The notes under the pieces: generated by a model | The model's input: the letters and a program-made list of their open reading frames with translations, nothing else | Database searches by the model: none | Told to the model about the DNA's origin: nothing | Shown here: piece by piece, positions 34,379-42,501 of the stretch | Layout of the letters: every line of letters starts with the position of its first letter | Position numbering within the stretch: the stretch's first letter is position 1 | Origin: Tabrizicola_A sp965284335 | Lineage (GTDB): Bacteria > Pseudomonadota > Alphaproteobacteria > Rhodobacterales > Rhodobacteraceae | Assembly (NCBI RefSeq): GCF_965284335.1 | Contig: NZ_OZ260076.1 | Strand: one strand, 5' to 3' | Length of the DNA: 64,000 nt | Position numbers and translations under genes: made by a program

Positions 34379-34875
34379 ACACTGCCCTCTTTCAGGCTTT
34401 GATACTGCCTGCGCATCTCTGGGTCCATCATCGCCTCAAGCACTGCACGAAAGCCCTGCACCGCCTGCGGCCCGGCGGCGCGATAGGCGGCCCGCATCCG
34501 CGATCTTTGGGCATCCGACAGCGCCCGCTCCAAGGCACGGCCCTTTTCCGTCAGATAAAGATGCCGCTCGCGCTTGTCACGCTTGCCCACCCGCGCCTCG
34601 ACCAGACCATCGTCAAACAGCGCGCGCAACACACGATTGAGCGATTGCTTGGTAACCCCCAAAATGGCCAGAAGATTGCCCACCGTCGTGCCGGGGCTGC
34701 GATGGATAAAATGCACCGCCCGGTGATGGGCGCGGCCATAATCCATGGTTTCCAAGATACGGTCAGGATCGGCGGTAAAGCCCCGATAGGCAAAGAACAT
34801 CGCCTCGATGCCCTTGCGCAGCTGCTCATCGGTCAGGAACAGCAGGCTTTCGCCCCCGGTGTTTGCCTCTGCCAT
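34375..34875 (-). CDS. petP: MarR-family regulator, PetP-like
   Basis: 166 residues. The winged helix contains TTVGNLLAILGVTKQSLNRVL (recognition part VTKQSLNRVLRAL) and the wing GKRDKRERHLYLTEKG. The N-terminal AYRGFTADPDRILETMDYGRAH is characteristic of PetP homologues. It heads the operon petP-petR-deacetylase-xseB-ispA-dxs and is divergent from ilvE. The divergent gap has a palindrome that could be its own operator. Confidence 0.85.
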   Translation of the reverse strand: MAEANTGGESLLFLTDEQLRKGIEAMFFAYRGFTADPDRILETMDYGRAHHRAVHFIHRSPGTTVGNLLAILGVTKQSLNRVLRALFDDGLVEARVGKRDKRERHLYLTEKGRALERALSDAQRSRMRAAYRAAGPQAVQGFRAVLEAMMDPEMRRQYQSLKEGSV

Positions 34876-34913
34876 CTCGCTCTCCCTTTCGCGCCAAAGT
34901 TACGTCAGGCTTG

Positions 34914-34941
34914 TTGACATTCCAAGCCTCAAAGGCTAGCG
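34914..34941. promoter_or_regulatory. ilvE promoter region with palindrome AGCCTcaaAGGCT
   Basis: TTGACA at 34914-34919 is a consensus -35 on the plus strand; the -10 near 34937 (CTAGCG or nearby) is weak. Between them lies AGCCT CAA AGGCT (34925-34937), a perfect 5-base inverted repeat in the spacer. A bound dimer such as PetP would block ilvE and could affect petP as well. Inferred from position. Confidence 0.4.
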
Positions 34942-35029
34942 ATTCGACGCTTTAGCGCAAGATTATGTCCGAAACGGACCAAATATGCGCAATATTCAAA
35001 AACTCACCTTATCGAAACAGGGGGCCAAG

Positions 35030-35896
35030 ATGGCAGGCTATGACGATCGTGACGGGTTCATCTGGATGGATGGCAAGCTGGTGGAATGGCGCTCAGCGCA
35101 GGTGCATATCCTGACCCATGCCATGCATTACGCCTCGTCCGTCTTCGAAGGCGAGCGCTGCTACAACGGCAAGATCTTTAAAAGCCGTGAACATTCCGAA
35201 AGGCTGCGCAAATCGGGTGAGTTGTTGGATATGCCGCTGCCCTATTCGGTGGATGACATCGAAGCGGCGAAAGAGGCGGTGCTCAAGGCCAATGGGCTGA
35301 CCGATGCCTATGTGCGCGCGCTGGCTTGGCGCGGCGCGGGCGAAGATATGGGCGTGGCCTCGCAGCGCAACCCGATCCGTATGGCGGTGGCCTGCTGGTC
35401 TTGGGGCAATTACTATGGCGACGCCAAAATGAAGGGCGCGAAATTGGACATTGCCAAATGGCGCCGCCCCGATCCGGCCACCATCCCCCATGCCGCCAAG
35501 GCCGCCGGGCTTTACATGATCTGCACCATGTCGAAACACGCCGCCGAGGCCAAGGGCTGTTCAGACGCGATGATGCTGGATTATCGCGGATTGGTGGCCG
35601 AGGCGACCGGGGCCAATATCTTCTTCGTCAAGGATGGCGAGGTGCATACGCCAAAGCCCGATTGCATTCTGAACGGCATCACGCGCCAGACGGTGATCGG
35701 CATGCTCAAGGGCATGGGGGTGACGGTGCACGAGCGCGCGATCCAGCCCGAAGAGCTTGCAGGCTTTGAACAGTGCTGGCTGACCGGCACCGCGGCCGAG
35801 ATCACCCCGGTGGGCCAGATCGGTGATTTCAACTTTGTCGTGGGCGATCTGACCCAGCGCATCGCCGCCGATTACGAGCGGCTGGTGCGCGCCTGA
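35030..35896 (+). CDS. ilvE: Branched-chain amino acid aminotransferase
   Basis: 288 residues, usual size for the class IV enzyme. Landmarks: FIWMDGKLVEW, HAMHYASSVFEGER, PLP-binding Lys157 in HAAKAAGLY, VAEATGANIFFV and the terminal WLTGTAAEITPVG. It transfers amino groups between glutamate and Leu, Ile or Val keto acids. A start 15 codons upstream is possible but the ATG at 35030 follows AGGGGG and matches the family. It is divergent from petP. Confidence 0.95.
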   Translation: MAGYDDRDGFIWMDGKLVEWRSAQVHILTHAMHYASSVFEGERCYNGKIFKSREHSERLRKSGELLDMPLPYSVDDIEAAKEAVLKANGLTDAYVRALAWRGAGEDMGVASQRNPIRMAVACWSWGNYYGDAKMKGAKLDIAKWRRPDPATIPHAAKAAGLYMICTMSKHAAEAKGCSDAMMLDYRGLVAEATGANIFFVKDGEVHTPKPDCILNGITRQTVIGMLKGMGVTVHERAIQPEELAGFEQCWLTGTAAEITPVGQIGDFNFVVGDLTQRIAADYERLVRA

Positions 35897-35898
35897 TC

Positions 35899-35925
35899 CT
35901 CCTCGGGCGCCTTCGGCTTCTCGTC
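35899..35925 (+). repeat. 27-base repeat, copy 2, within an ilvE downstream hairpin
   Basis: Matches 28034-28060 at 26 of 27 bases. Here it overlaps an inverted repeat GGGCGCC (35905-35911) / GGCGCCC (35929-35935), which may act as terminator between ilvE and the convergent small gene. The repeat being intergenic here and coding elsewhere suggests a small dispersed element. Confidence 0.6.
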
Positions 35926-35935
35926 GGGGGCGCCC

Positions 35936-36121
35936 CTAGGCCTGATGTCCCTTTTCGATGCGGACATATTGCACAAGGCGTTGATTGTCCTCAGACCGAT
36001 CAACAGGACGCCGCCAGACACTGCGCCACATGGTTTCGCTGCGATCGCGCGCAATGGACAGGAATGCTTTGACACGGCCCCCGGTTGGCGCGTTGCGATG
36101 ATCTGCCAGATGCTTGGACAT
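35936..36121 (-). CDS. Small conserved-type hypothetical protein
   Basis: 61 residues from the ATG at 36121, which has AAGGGAGAG at a good distance; an ATG two codons earlier is too close. The product is basic and Arg/Trp-rich in the middle (RSETMWRSVWRRP) with an acidic-then-basic tail (VDRSEDNQRLVQYVR). No family recognised. It converges with ilvE. Its ribosome site and codon pattern are the reasons for calling it. Confidence 0.5.
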   Translation of the reverse strand: MSKHLADHRNAPTGGRVKAFLSIARDRSETMWRSVWRRPVDRSEDNQRLVQYVRIEKGHQA

Positions 36122-36218
36122 GGACATCTCTCCCTTCGAGTCGAGGATTCAGTCTAGGGCAAAATGTCGCAAGGCAAAAATGAACTTTTCGCAAAACTCG
36201 AAAGATTGCCGATATGGC

Positions 36219-37361
36219 CTAGGCCTCTAGGCGCTTCACCGCCCATGCTGCGGCATCGGCCACGGCTGGATCTGGATCATTCAGACAGGCGCGCGCGGCC
36301 GGCAGCAAAGACGGCATGCCCGAATTGCCAATGGCATAAAGCACATTGCGCACCATCCGATCCCGCCCGATCCGCTTGATCGGGCTGCCGGCAAAGCGCG
36401 CGCGAAACGCGGCGTCGTCCAGCGCGGCAAGCTCCGCCAGCTCCGGCAGCCCGACGCGCGGCTGATAGCCAATCTCGCGCGCGGCCACGGCAAACTTGTT
36501 CCACGGGCAGACCGCCAGACAATCATCACAGCCGTAAATCCGGTTGCCCATCAGCCCGCGCAGGCCCTCATCCACCGGGCCTTTGTGTTCAATCGTCAGA
36601 TAGGAAATGCAGCGCCGCGCATCCAGCTGGTAAGGAGCCGGAAAGGCCGCCGTCGGGCAGGCATCCCGACAGGCGGTGCACCTGCCGCAATGGCTGATCT
36701 CCGGCGCGTCTTTCGGCAAATCCAGCGTGGTGAAAATCGCGCCCAGAAAGAACCAACTGCCCAGATCGCGCGCCAAAAGGTTCGTGTGCTTGCCCTGCCA
36801 ACCCAGACCCGCCGCCTGCGCCAAGGGCTTTTCCATCACAGGTGCGGTATCGACAAACACCTTGATCCGTGGCGGCTCTGCCGCCAGCCCAGCTGGCGAA
36901 TTCCCCGAATGCGCCGAGAGGGTCGCCGTGCCCGCCTGATCCAACAACCAGCGCCCCAACCGCTTGAGCCGCCGCTTCACGAGATCATGGTAATCCTTGC
37001 CCTGGGCATAGACACTCACCACACCCCGATCGCGCGCCGAAAGCCCCGCCATCGGATCAGCCTCCGGCGTGTAAACCTCCGCCAGCATGATGACCGACCG
37101 CGCCTCGGGCCAGAGCGCTGCCGGATTGCCGCGCCACGCCTCGCGCTCGGCCATCCAGCCCATCTGCCCGTGCCGCCCCGCCTCAAGAAAAGCCCGCAGC
37201 CGCCCCGCCGCCTCGGGCACGGCATCGGGCGCACAAATGCGCAGCTTGGCAAACCCCTCGACTTCGGATTGACGCACCAGCCTTGCCTTCAATGTGGCCA
37301 AAATATCCCGGGGGTCCGGGGGCTGGCCCCCGGGGGCGGGATCAGAAATCGAGGTCGGCAT
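36219..37361 (-). CDS. queG: Epoxyqueuosine reductase
   Basis: 380 residues as drawn. It performs the last step of queuosine synthesis in tRNA with cobalamin and two 4Fe-4S clusters. Catalytic Asp171 lies in FVDTAPVMEKPLA. Cluster ligands are Cys225, 228, 231 and 235 (HCGRCTACRDACP) and Cys251, 278, 281 and 285 (YGCDDCLAVCPWN). A HEAT-like C-terminus follows. The start is uncertain: the first ~20 codons lie in a GC-rich repeat and overlap the GST gene, and TTG codons near 37292 would give the usual N-terminus. Confidence 0.92.
   Translation of the reverse strand: MPTSISDPAPGGQPPDPRDILATLKARLVRQSEVEGFAKLRICAPDAVPEAAGRLRAFLEAGRHGQMGWMAEREAWRGNPAALWPEARSVIMLAEVYTPEADPMAGLSARDRGVVSVYAQGKDYHDLVKRRLKRLGRWLLDQAGTATLSAHSGNSPAGLAAEPPRIKVFVDTAPVMEKPLAQAAGLGWQGKHTNLLARDLGSWFFLGAIFTTLDLPKDAPEISHCGRCTACRDACPTAAFPAPYQLDARRCISYLTIEHKGPVDEGLRGLMGNRIYGCDDCLAVCPWNKFAVAAREIGYQPRVGLPELAELAALDDAAFRARFAGSPIKRIGRDRMVRNVLYAIGNSGMPSLLPAARACLNDPDPAVADAAAWAVKRLEA
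37304..37342 (-). repeat. GC-rich palindromic repeat after the GST gene
   Basis: Read on the minus strand, CCGCCCCCGGGGGCC then AGCCCCCGGACCCCCGGGATA forms overlapping GC-only hairpins. Similar CCCGGGGG...CCCCCGG units follow many genes in Rhodobacteraceae and act as terminator-like repeats (from general knowledge). It falls in the apparent start of queG, which argues that queG begins further downstream. Confidence 0.6.
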
Positions 37362-38007
37362 AATGGGCGGGCGGCGGAAAGCCCGGAATCTGATCGGCCA
37401 GAAGCGTGCGGAACGACGGGCGAGACTTGATCTTGGCGTACCAGTCCTTCACCGTCGCATTGCGGTTCCAGTCCACGTCGGAAATGTAATCCAAGCACGA
37501 CAGATGCGCGGCGGCGGTAAAATCGGCCAAGCTCATCTCATTGCCCGCCAGCCAGCGGCGCTGATCCAAGAGCCAGGCCATGTAATCGAGGTGATACTTG
37601 ATCCGCCCGGCCCCGGATTTCACATTCTTCGAATCCGGATAGCCGTGGCCCATCACCTTCTTGTTGACCCGCTCATACAAGAGCTTCGAGGTCACCTCAG
37701 TATGGAACTTGTCGTCGAACCAGGCGCAAAGGCGGCGCACCTCATAGCGGGCTTCCACATCGCGCGGCATCAGCGCAGGCGTCGGGATAGCCTCCTCCAG
37801 ATATTCGCAGATCGCCTGGCTCTCGCTCATCACCTTCTGGTCGATCCGCAGGATCGGCACCTTGCCCGCCGGATTGCGGCGCAGGAAATCGGGCGAGGGC
37901 TCCCAATAGCGCTCTTCCACCAGCTCAACCTCAAGCTTCTTTTCGGCCAGCGTCAGGCGGACCTTGCGGCAGAAGGGCGAGAGCGGGAAGTGGTAAAGAC
38001 GGATCAT
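37342..38007 (-). CDS. Glutathione S-transferase family protein
   Basis: 221 residues. Thioredoxin-like N-domain with PLSPFCRKVRLTLAEK (the Ser/Cys site region) and the cis-proline VPIL; SESQAICEYLEE contacts glutathione. The helical C-domain has LSLADFTAAAHLSCLDY, carrying the structural N-capping Asp. Function unknown beyond glutathione chemistry. It lies upstream of queG on the same strand and the two may be co-transcribed. Confidence 0.9.
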   Translation of the reverse strand: MIRLYHFPLSPFCRKVRLTLAEKKLEVELVEERYWEPSPDFLRRNPAGKVPILRIDQKVMSESQAICEYLEEAIPTPALMPRDVEARYEVRRLCAWFDDKFHTEVTSKLLYERVNKKVMGHGYPDSKNVKSGAGRIKYHLDYMAWLLDQRRWLAGNEMSLADFTAAAHLSCLDYISDVDWNRNATVKDWYAKIKSRPSFRTLLADQIPGFPPPAHYADLDF

Positions 38008-38088
38008 CGGGGGCGGGCCTGACAGAGGGGATGCTTCTCAATAACGCCCTTGGCGGCAGTTGCAACCGGGGTGTTGAAAACGGCAGGC

Positions 38089-38811
38089 CTATTGAAAACA
38101 GCCCGCCCGGCCATCGGCGGCAATCGTCTCTGCCCCCGACAGGATGGCGCGGGTGCGCTTGCGCACAAAGTCCGAAGGCTTGCTGGCGCTGCGCCGTTTT
38201 GGGTCGGGCAGCACGGCGGCCAGTCGCGCGGCCTGCAACGCCGTCAGATCGGCCGCATCCACCCCAAAATGGTGCTGGGCCGCCGCCTGCACGCCAAAGA
38301 CGCCCTCGGCGAATTCGGCGGTGTTGAGGTAAACTTCAAGGATGCGCTGCTTGGACCACATCAGCTCGATCACCGGGGTGATCGCCGCCTCCAGCGCCTT
38401 GCGCAGATAGCTCCGCCCGTGCCACAGGAAGGTGTTCTTCACCACCTGTTGCGACAGGGTCGAGGCGCCGCGCGCGCCGCCATCTTGAATGGCATCGCGA
38501 ATGGCGGCCATGTCAAACCCCCAGTGCAGACAGAAATTCGCATCCTCCGCCGCCACGACCGAACGCGCCATGACAGGCGCAATCGCATCCCAGCTGACCC
38601 AATCCTTTTCGATGCCGCCCAGCCGCCATGCTTCTTGCGCCTGATAGATGTTGATCGGGGGCGGCGCAAAGCTGAACAGCACGATCAGCACGGCGTAAAA
38701 CGCCGCCACCCCCGCCAGCCCGCGCAAGATCAAGAACCGCAAACGCCGCAAAAGCGGCGGCTTTTGCGGTGCGGCTTCGGGTGCGGGTGTGGGTTTCTTG
38801 CGCGCGGCCAT
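38089..38811 (-). CDS. mtgA: Monofunctional biosynthetic peptidoglycan transglycosylase
   Basis: 240 residues. One membrane anchor at about 30-50, then the GT51 domain: the catalytic Glu in VAAEDANFCLHWGFD, GGARGASTLSQQVVKN, and KALEAAITPVIELMWSKQRILEVYLN with the second Glu. It polymerises lipid II glycan on the outer face of the inner membrane without a transpeptidase domain. Confidence 0.95.
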   Translation of the reverse strand: MAARKKPTPAPEAAPQKPPLLRRLRFLILRGLAGVAAFYAVLIVLFSFAPPPINIYQAQEAWRLGGIEKDWVSWDAIAPVMARSVVAAEDANFCLHWGFDMAAIRDAIQDGGARGASTLSQQVVKNTFLWHGRSYLRKALEAAITPVIELMWSKQRILEVYLNTAEFAEGVFGVQAAAQHHFGVDAADLTALQAARLAAVLPDPKRRSASKPSDFVRKRTRAILSGAETIAADGRAGCFQ

Positions 38812-38952
38812 GGGCGACCATAGGCCACGAAGCAGGACCCCGGGTCAAGTCTTGGGCAGGTGAGCCCTGCGGCAGCTTCTGGCCTTGGGCGGCTTGCAAC
38901 TTCATGCTTTGGCGTGGATCATGCCCGACGAATGACAACAAGGAGTGGGCGG

Positions 38953-39942
38953 ATGTTCAAAGCGTTGGTGGTGACCAAAGATGAGGCGGGTGCGACCCAT
39001 GCGGCGGTAACTTCGCTTGAGATCAGCGATCTGCCCGCAGGCGAGGTGCTGGTGTCGGTCGAATATTCGACGGTGAATTACAAGGACGGGCTTTGCCTTG
39101 GCACCGGCGGCGGTCTGGTGCGCAATTACCCGCATGTGCCGGGCATTGATTTTGCGGGCACCGTCGAGGCGTCGGAAGATCCGCGCTATAAGCCCGGCGA
39201 CAAAGTGGTGCTGACCGGCTGGCGCGTGGGCGAGACCCATTGGGGCGGTTACGCCGAAAAGGCGCGGGTCAAGGCCGATTGGCTGGTGCCATTGCCCGCT
39301 GGGCTGAGCACCAAGCAGGCGATGGCTGTTGGCACTGCCGGGTTCACCTCGATGCTGGCCATTCTGGCGCTGGAAGATCACGGGTTGAAACCGGGGCAAG
39401 GCCCGGTTCTGGTGACCGGCGCGGCCGGGGGGGTCGGTTCGGTCGCGGTCGCGCTTTTGGCCGCGGCAGGCTATGAGGTGGCCGCCGTCACCGGCCGGCC
39501 CGAAACGGAAAGCTATCTGCGCGATCTGGGCGCGACCCAGATCGTGCCGCGCGAGACGATCAACGAAACCGTCAAGCGGCCCTTGGAATCGGAAACCTGG
39601 TCAGGCTGCGTTGATGCGGTTGGCGGGCCGATGATGGCGCGGGTGCTGGGCCAGTTGAAATACGGCGGCTCCATCGCGGCGGTTGGGCTTGCGGGCGGGG
39701 CGAACCTGCCGGCCTCGGTGGTGCCCTTCCTTTTGCGGGGCGTGAATATCCTTGGCATCGATTCGGTGCTGATCCCCTATCCCCGCCGCGTGACCGCTTG
39801 GGAACGGATTGCCCGCGACATGCCGAAAGACAAGCTGGAGGCGATGATTTCCCTGCATGGGCTGGCCGATCTGCCGCAGCTTGGGGTCGATATTCTGGCG
39901 GGCAAGGTCAAGGGCCGCGCCGTGATCGACGTGCGGGCCTGA
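38953..39942 (+). CDS. acuI: Acrylyl-CoA reductase (AcuI/YhdH family)
   Basis: 329 residues, medium-chain reductase of the zinc-free YhdH/AcuI type. STVNYKDGLCLGTG and GIDFAGTVEAS are in the catalytic domain; the NADP site is VTGAAGGVGSVAVALLA. VLIPYPRRVTAWERIA is specific to this group. In Rhodobacter sphaeroides AcuI converts acryloyl-CoA to propionyl-CoA and detoxifies acrylate from DMSP. AAGGAG lies 9 bases before the ATG. No DMSP lyase is adjacent. Confidence 0.88.
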   Translation: MFKALVVTKDEAGATHAAVTSLEISDLPAGEVLVSVEYSTVNYKDGLCLGTGGGLVRNYPHVPGIDFAGTVEASEDPRYKPGDKVVLTGWRVGETHWGGYAEKARVKADWLVPLPAGLSTKQAMAVGTAGFTSMLAILALEDHGLKPGQGPVLVTGAAGGVGSVAVALLAAAGYEVAAVTGRPETESYLRDLGATQIVPRETINETVKRPLESETWSGCVDAVGGPMMARVLGQLKYGGSIAAVGLAGGANLPASVVPFLLRGVNILGIDSVLIPYPRRVTAWERIARDMPKDKLEAMISLHGLADLPQLGVDILAGKVKGRAVIDVRA

Positions 39943-39948
39943 CGTCAA

Positions 39949-40072
39949 GCGGCCCCCCACCCCATCCCTCCCCACGGGGGGGAGGGGGCCGATCGGGACA
40001 AGACATCACGCCAAACGACAAGGCACCTCCCCTCCGCCTCCGTGGGGAGGGGCTGGGGGTGGGGGGGGCCGC
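39949..40072. repeat. Long imperfect inverted repeat between convergent genes
   Basis: GCGGCCCCCCACCCC then ATCCCTCCCCACG (39949-39976) is mirrored by 40041-40072, whose complement reads GCGGCCCCCCCCACCCCC then AGCCCCTCCCCACG. The arms of about 30 bases surround a 64-base centre and lie between convergent acuI and the DUF1330 gene, where they would stop transcription from both sides. The sequence type is a dispersed GC-rich repeat. Confidence 0.75.
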
Positions 40073-40084
40073 TTTCGCTGCCGC

Positions 40085-40372
40085 TTAGTCCAACCCTTCC
40101 ACAATCACCACATGGGCCGTGGCCGCCCCATCGCGCCGCGCCTTGGCGGCTTGATATTCGGGCGAGTGGTAGCAGGCCCGCGCCGCCGCCAGCGACGGAA
40201 ATTCAATCACCACATGGCGGTCAAGCACCGGGCCTTCCAGCACCTCATGCGCCCCGCCGCGTGCCAAAAACCGCGCGCCATGGGCGGCAAAGGCAGCAGG
40301 CGCCAGCGCCTGATAGCCTTGATAGGCGGCGGGATCGGTCACCGTGACATGGGCGATCCAATAGGCTGTCAT
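40085..40372 (-). CDS. DUF1330 domain protein
   Basis: 95 residues, a ferredoxin-like dimeric alpha/beta-barrel type: MTAYWIAHVTVTDPAAYQGY, VLEGPVLDRHVVIEFPSLAAARACYHSPEYQAAK. Members are small and uncharacterised, some next to monooxygenases. The ATG overlaps the GntR stop as ATGA, so it is co-translated with the regulator. It may belong functionally to the divergent catabolic operon. Confidence 0.87.
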   Translation of the reverse strand: MTAYWIAHVTVTDPAAYQGYQALAPAAFAAHGARFLARGGAHEVLEGPVLDRHVVIEFPSLAAARACYHSPEYQAAKARRDGAATAHVVIVEGLD

Positions 40373-41046
40373 GCGGGTTCCAAAAGCGTGCGGGCAATGT
40401 CTGCGGCGTCTTTGAGATGGTCGCACACCGCCCGCGCTGCGGCCTGCGGATCATTGTCCGTGATCGCCGCGGCAATCTTTGCCATATGCGCCGGGCCAGA
40501 TGTGCGGCGGTTGGTGCTGGCCAAGGTCAGCGCCCGCAGCCGCGAAATGCGGCCATTCAGACGCTGCACGATTTCCCATGCAATCGCATGGCCTGCGGCG
40601 GTGAAAATCACCTCGTAAAATCCGGTCGTCGCAGCATAGAGCGCCGATGGCTGGGCATCGGAAAAGGCCGCCTCAAGATCGGCCAAAGCAGCCGAAAGCC
40701 GGGCTTTGACCGCATCATCGGCGCGCCGCGCGCATTCGGCGGCGGCATCGGATTCCAACAGCCTGCGAATGTCATAGATCTGCGCCGCCTGTGCCCAATC
40801 CAGCCGCGCCACCACCGGGCCGGCACGCCCCGATGTGTCGACCAGCCCCTCGGCCTCCAGCGTGCGGATCACCTCGCGCACCACGGACCGCGACACGCCC
40901 AACTGATCGCAAAGCGTGCGTTCCACCAGCCGCGCCCCGCCCGCAAAGCGCCCCGCAATGATGGCGCTGCGCAAACGATCCACCGCCAACGCGCGCAACG
41001 TGGCGGGGGCCTCATGGATGCGAAGATCATCGGTCACACGGTTCAT
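40369..41046 (-). CDS. GntR/FCD family transcriptional regulator
   Basis: 225 residues. Winged helix with IIAGRFAGGARLVERTLCDQLGVSRSVVREVIRTLEAEGLV, then an all-helical FCD ligand domain containing IRRLLESDAAAECA and metal-ligand type His residues (HAIAWEI, HLKDAAD). It is divergent from the catabolic operon and probably represses it until a pathway acid binds. The ATG at 41046 fits; upstream sequence is promoter. Confidence 0.9.
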   Translation of the reverse strand: MNRVTDDLRIHEAPATLRALAVDRLRSAIIAGRFAGGARLVERTLCDQLGVSRSVVREVIRTLEAEGLVDTSGRAGPVVARLDWAQAAQIYDIRRLLESDAAAECARRADDAVKARLSAALADLEAAFSDAQPSALYAATTGFYEVIFTAAGHAIAWEIVQRLNGRISRLRALTLASTNRRTSGPAHMAKIAAAITDNDPQAAARAVCDHLKDAADIARTLLEPA

Positions 41047-41089
41047 GCCCCGAAATCTAGGCCCCCGCCAAGCGCTGCGCAAGGGTTTC

Positions 41090-41116
41090 TTGACATATGG
41101 TATGATGGTATACCAA
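41090..41116 (+). promoter_or_regulatory. Operon promoter with GntR-type operator TGGTATACCA
   Basis: TTGACA at 41090-41095 is a good -35. TGGTATACCA (41106-41115) is a perfect 10-base palindrome downstream of it, and a related ATGGTATGAT precedes it. FCD-type GntR operators are short palindromes of this kind, placed to block the promoter. A clear -10 was not identified. Confidence 0.55.
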
Positions 41117-41144
41117 CATACAAGAAATGCTGACGGAGATCCCC

Positions 41145-41747
41145 ATGCCCGCAACGATTCGCAAGACGCTGTTGAATATCGAGACCACTTTGATCGAAGG
41201 GGGCCGGGCAGCGGCCACGCCCCTGAAATTCATCGCGGCGGCGGCGGTCATCAAGAACCCCTGGGCCGGGCGCGGCTTTGTCGAGGATCTGAAACCCGAA
41301 ATCCATGATGTCGCCCCGGAACTTGGCGCGCTTTTGACCGGCATGATCCTTGAGGCGGCAGGCGGTGGCGACAAGGTGGAGGGCTATGGCAAGGCGGCTG
41401 TGGTGGGTCTTGATGGCGAGGTGGAACATGCCAGCGCGCTGATCCACACCCTGCGCTTTGGCAACCATTACCGTCAGGCGGTGGGGGCGAAAACCTATCT
41501 CGCCTTTACCAACACCCGCGGCCCGGCCAATTGCCCGATCATGATCCCCCTGATGGACAAAAACGACGAAGGCCGCCGCAGCCATTACCTGACCATCCAA
41601 TTCGCCATTCCCGATGCCCCCGCCGCCGATGAAATCGTCGTGGCGCTTGGCGCCTCGATCGGGGGCCGCCCGCATCACCGCATCGGTGACCGCTATCAGG
41701 ACCTGAAAGACCTTGGTCATGACGTCAAGAACCCTGCGGCTGTCTGA
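41145..41747 (+). CDS. AA_synth family protein (PF06684 type)
   Basis: 200 residues. KTLLNIETTLIEGGRAA, FIAAAAVIKNPWAGRGFVED, GYGKAAVVGLDGEVEHASALIH and a late VALGASIGGRPHHRIGD agree with the amino-acid-synthesis family, of unknown reaction. GGAG precedes the ATG by 7 bases. First gene of the operon; overlaps the hydrolase gene by 29 bases. In several genomes the family accompanies two-component flavin monooxygenases (general knowledge), as here. Confidence 0.8.
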   Translation: MPATIRKTLLNIETTLIEGGRAAATPLKFIAAAAVIKNPWAGRGFVEDLKPEIHDVAPELGALLTGMILEAAGGGDKVEGYGKAAVVGLDGEVEHASALIHTLRFGNHYRQAVGAKTYLAFTNTRGPANCPIMIPLMDKNDEGRRSHYLTIQFAIPDAPAADEIVVALGASIGGRPHHRIGDRYQDLKDLGHDVKNPAAV

Positions 41748-42501
41748 CGGCGGCACCGTCCGGGTGCTGGAGGCGGGCGCGGGAGAGCCCCTGCTCCTCA
41801 TCCACGGCGTCGGCCTGCGGGCCGAGGCCTGGGGCCCACAGATGCGGCTTGAGGCGCATGTGTTCGCCGTGGATATGCCCGGCCATGGTGACAGCAGCCC
41901 CCTGCCCGCAGGCGCGCGCCTGCCTGACTATGTGGCATGGGCCGCGCGGGTGATCGAGGCGTTGGGGGTCGGGCCGATGAATGTGGCGGGCCATTCGATG
42001 GGCTCGCTGATTGCCGGGGGATTGGCGATTGATCGCCCCGATCTGGTGAAGCGGGTGGCGCTGTTGAATGCCGTGCATCGCCGCAGCCCCGAGGCGCGGG
42101 CCGCCGTTTTGGGCCGCGCCGCTGAAATTGCAGCCGGAGCGGGCAGTATCGAGGCCCCCTTGGCGCGCTGGTTCAGCGAGGATCAGGCCGAGATCCGGGC
42201 GCAGGTGGCGAGCTGGCTGCACGCGGTCAGCCAGACTGGCTATGCCATGGCCTATCGCGCCTTTGCCGAGGGCGACACGGTTTATGCCGACCGCATCGGC
42301 CAAATCAGCTGCCCCACTTTGGTGCTGACCGCCGATGGCGATGCCAATTCTACGCCTGCCATGACCCATGCGATGGCGGGCATGGTGCAGCATGGGCAGG
42401 CCATTGTGATAGAAGGGCATCGGCACATGGTAAACCTGACCGCCCCACAGGCCGTATCCGCAGCCTTGCGCGATTGGTTGGCCGAGGAGGTGATGCGATG
42501 A
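41719..42501 (+). CDS. Alpha/beta hydrolase
   Basis: 260 residues. Oxyanion region LLLIHGVGL, nucleophile Ser93 in GHSMGSL, acid in LTADGDANSTP and His in EGHRHMVNL make a complete triad. Cytoplasmic. ATGA overlap with the flavin reductase gene. In the operon it could hydrolyse an ester, lactone or ring-opened amide made by the monooxygenase; substrate unknown. Confidence 0.9.
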   Translation: MTSRTLRLSDGGTVRVLEAGAGEPLLLIHGVGLRAEAWGPQMRLEAHVFAVDMPGHGDSSPLPAGARLPDYVAWAARVIEALGVGPMNVAGHSMGSLIAGGLAIDRPDLVKRVALLNAVHRRSPEARAAVLGRAAEIAAGAGSIEAPLARWFSEDQAEIRAQVASWLHAVSQTGYAMAYRAFAEGDTVYADRIGQISCPTLVLTADGDANSTPAMTHAMAGMVQHGQAIVIEGHRHMVNLTAPQAVSAALRDWLAEEVMR

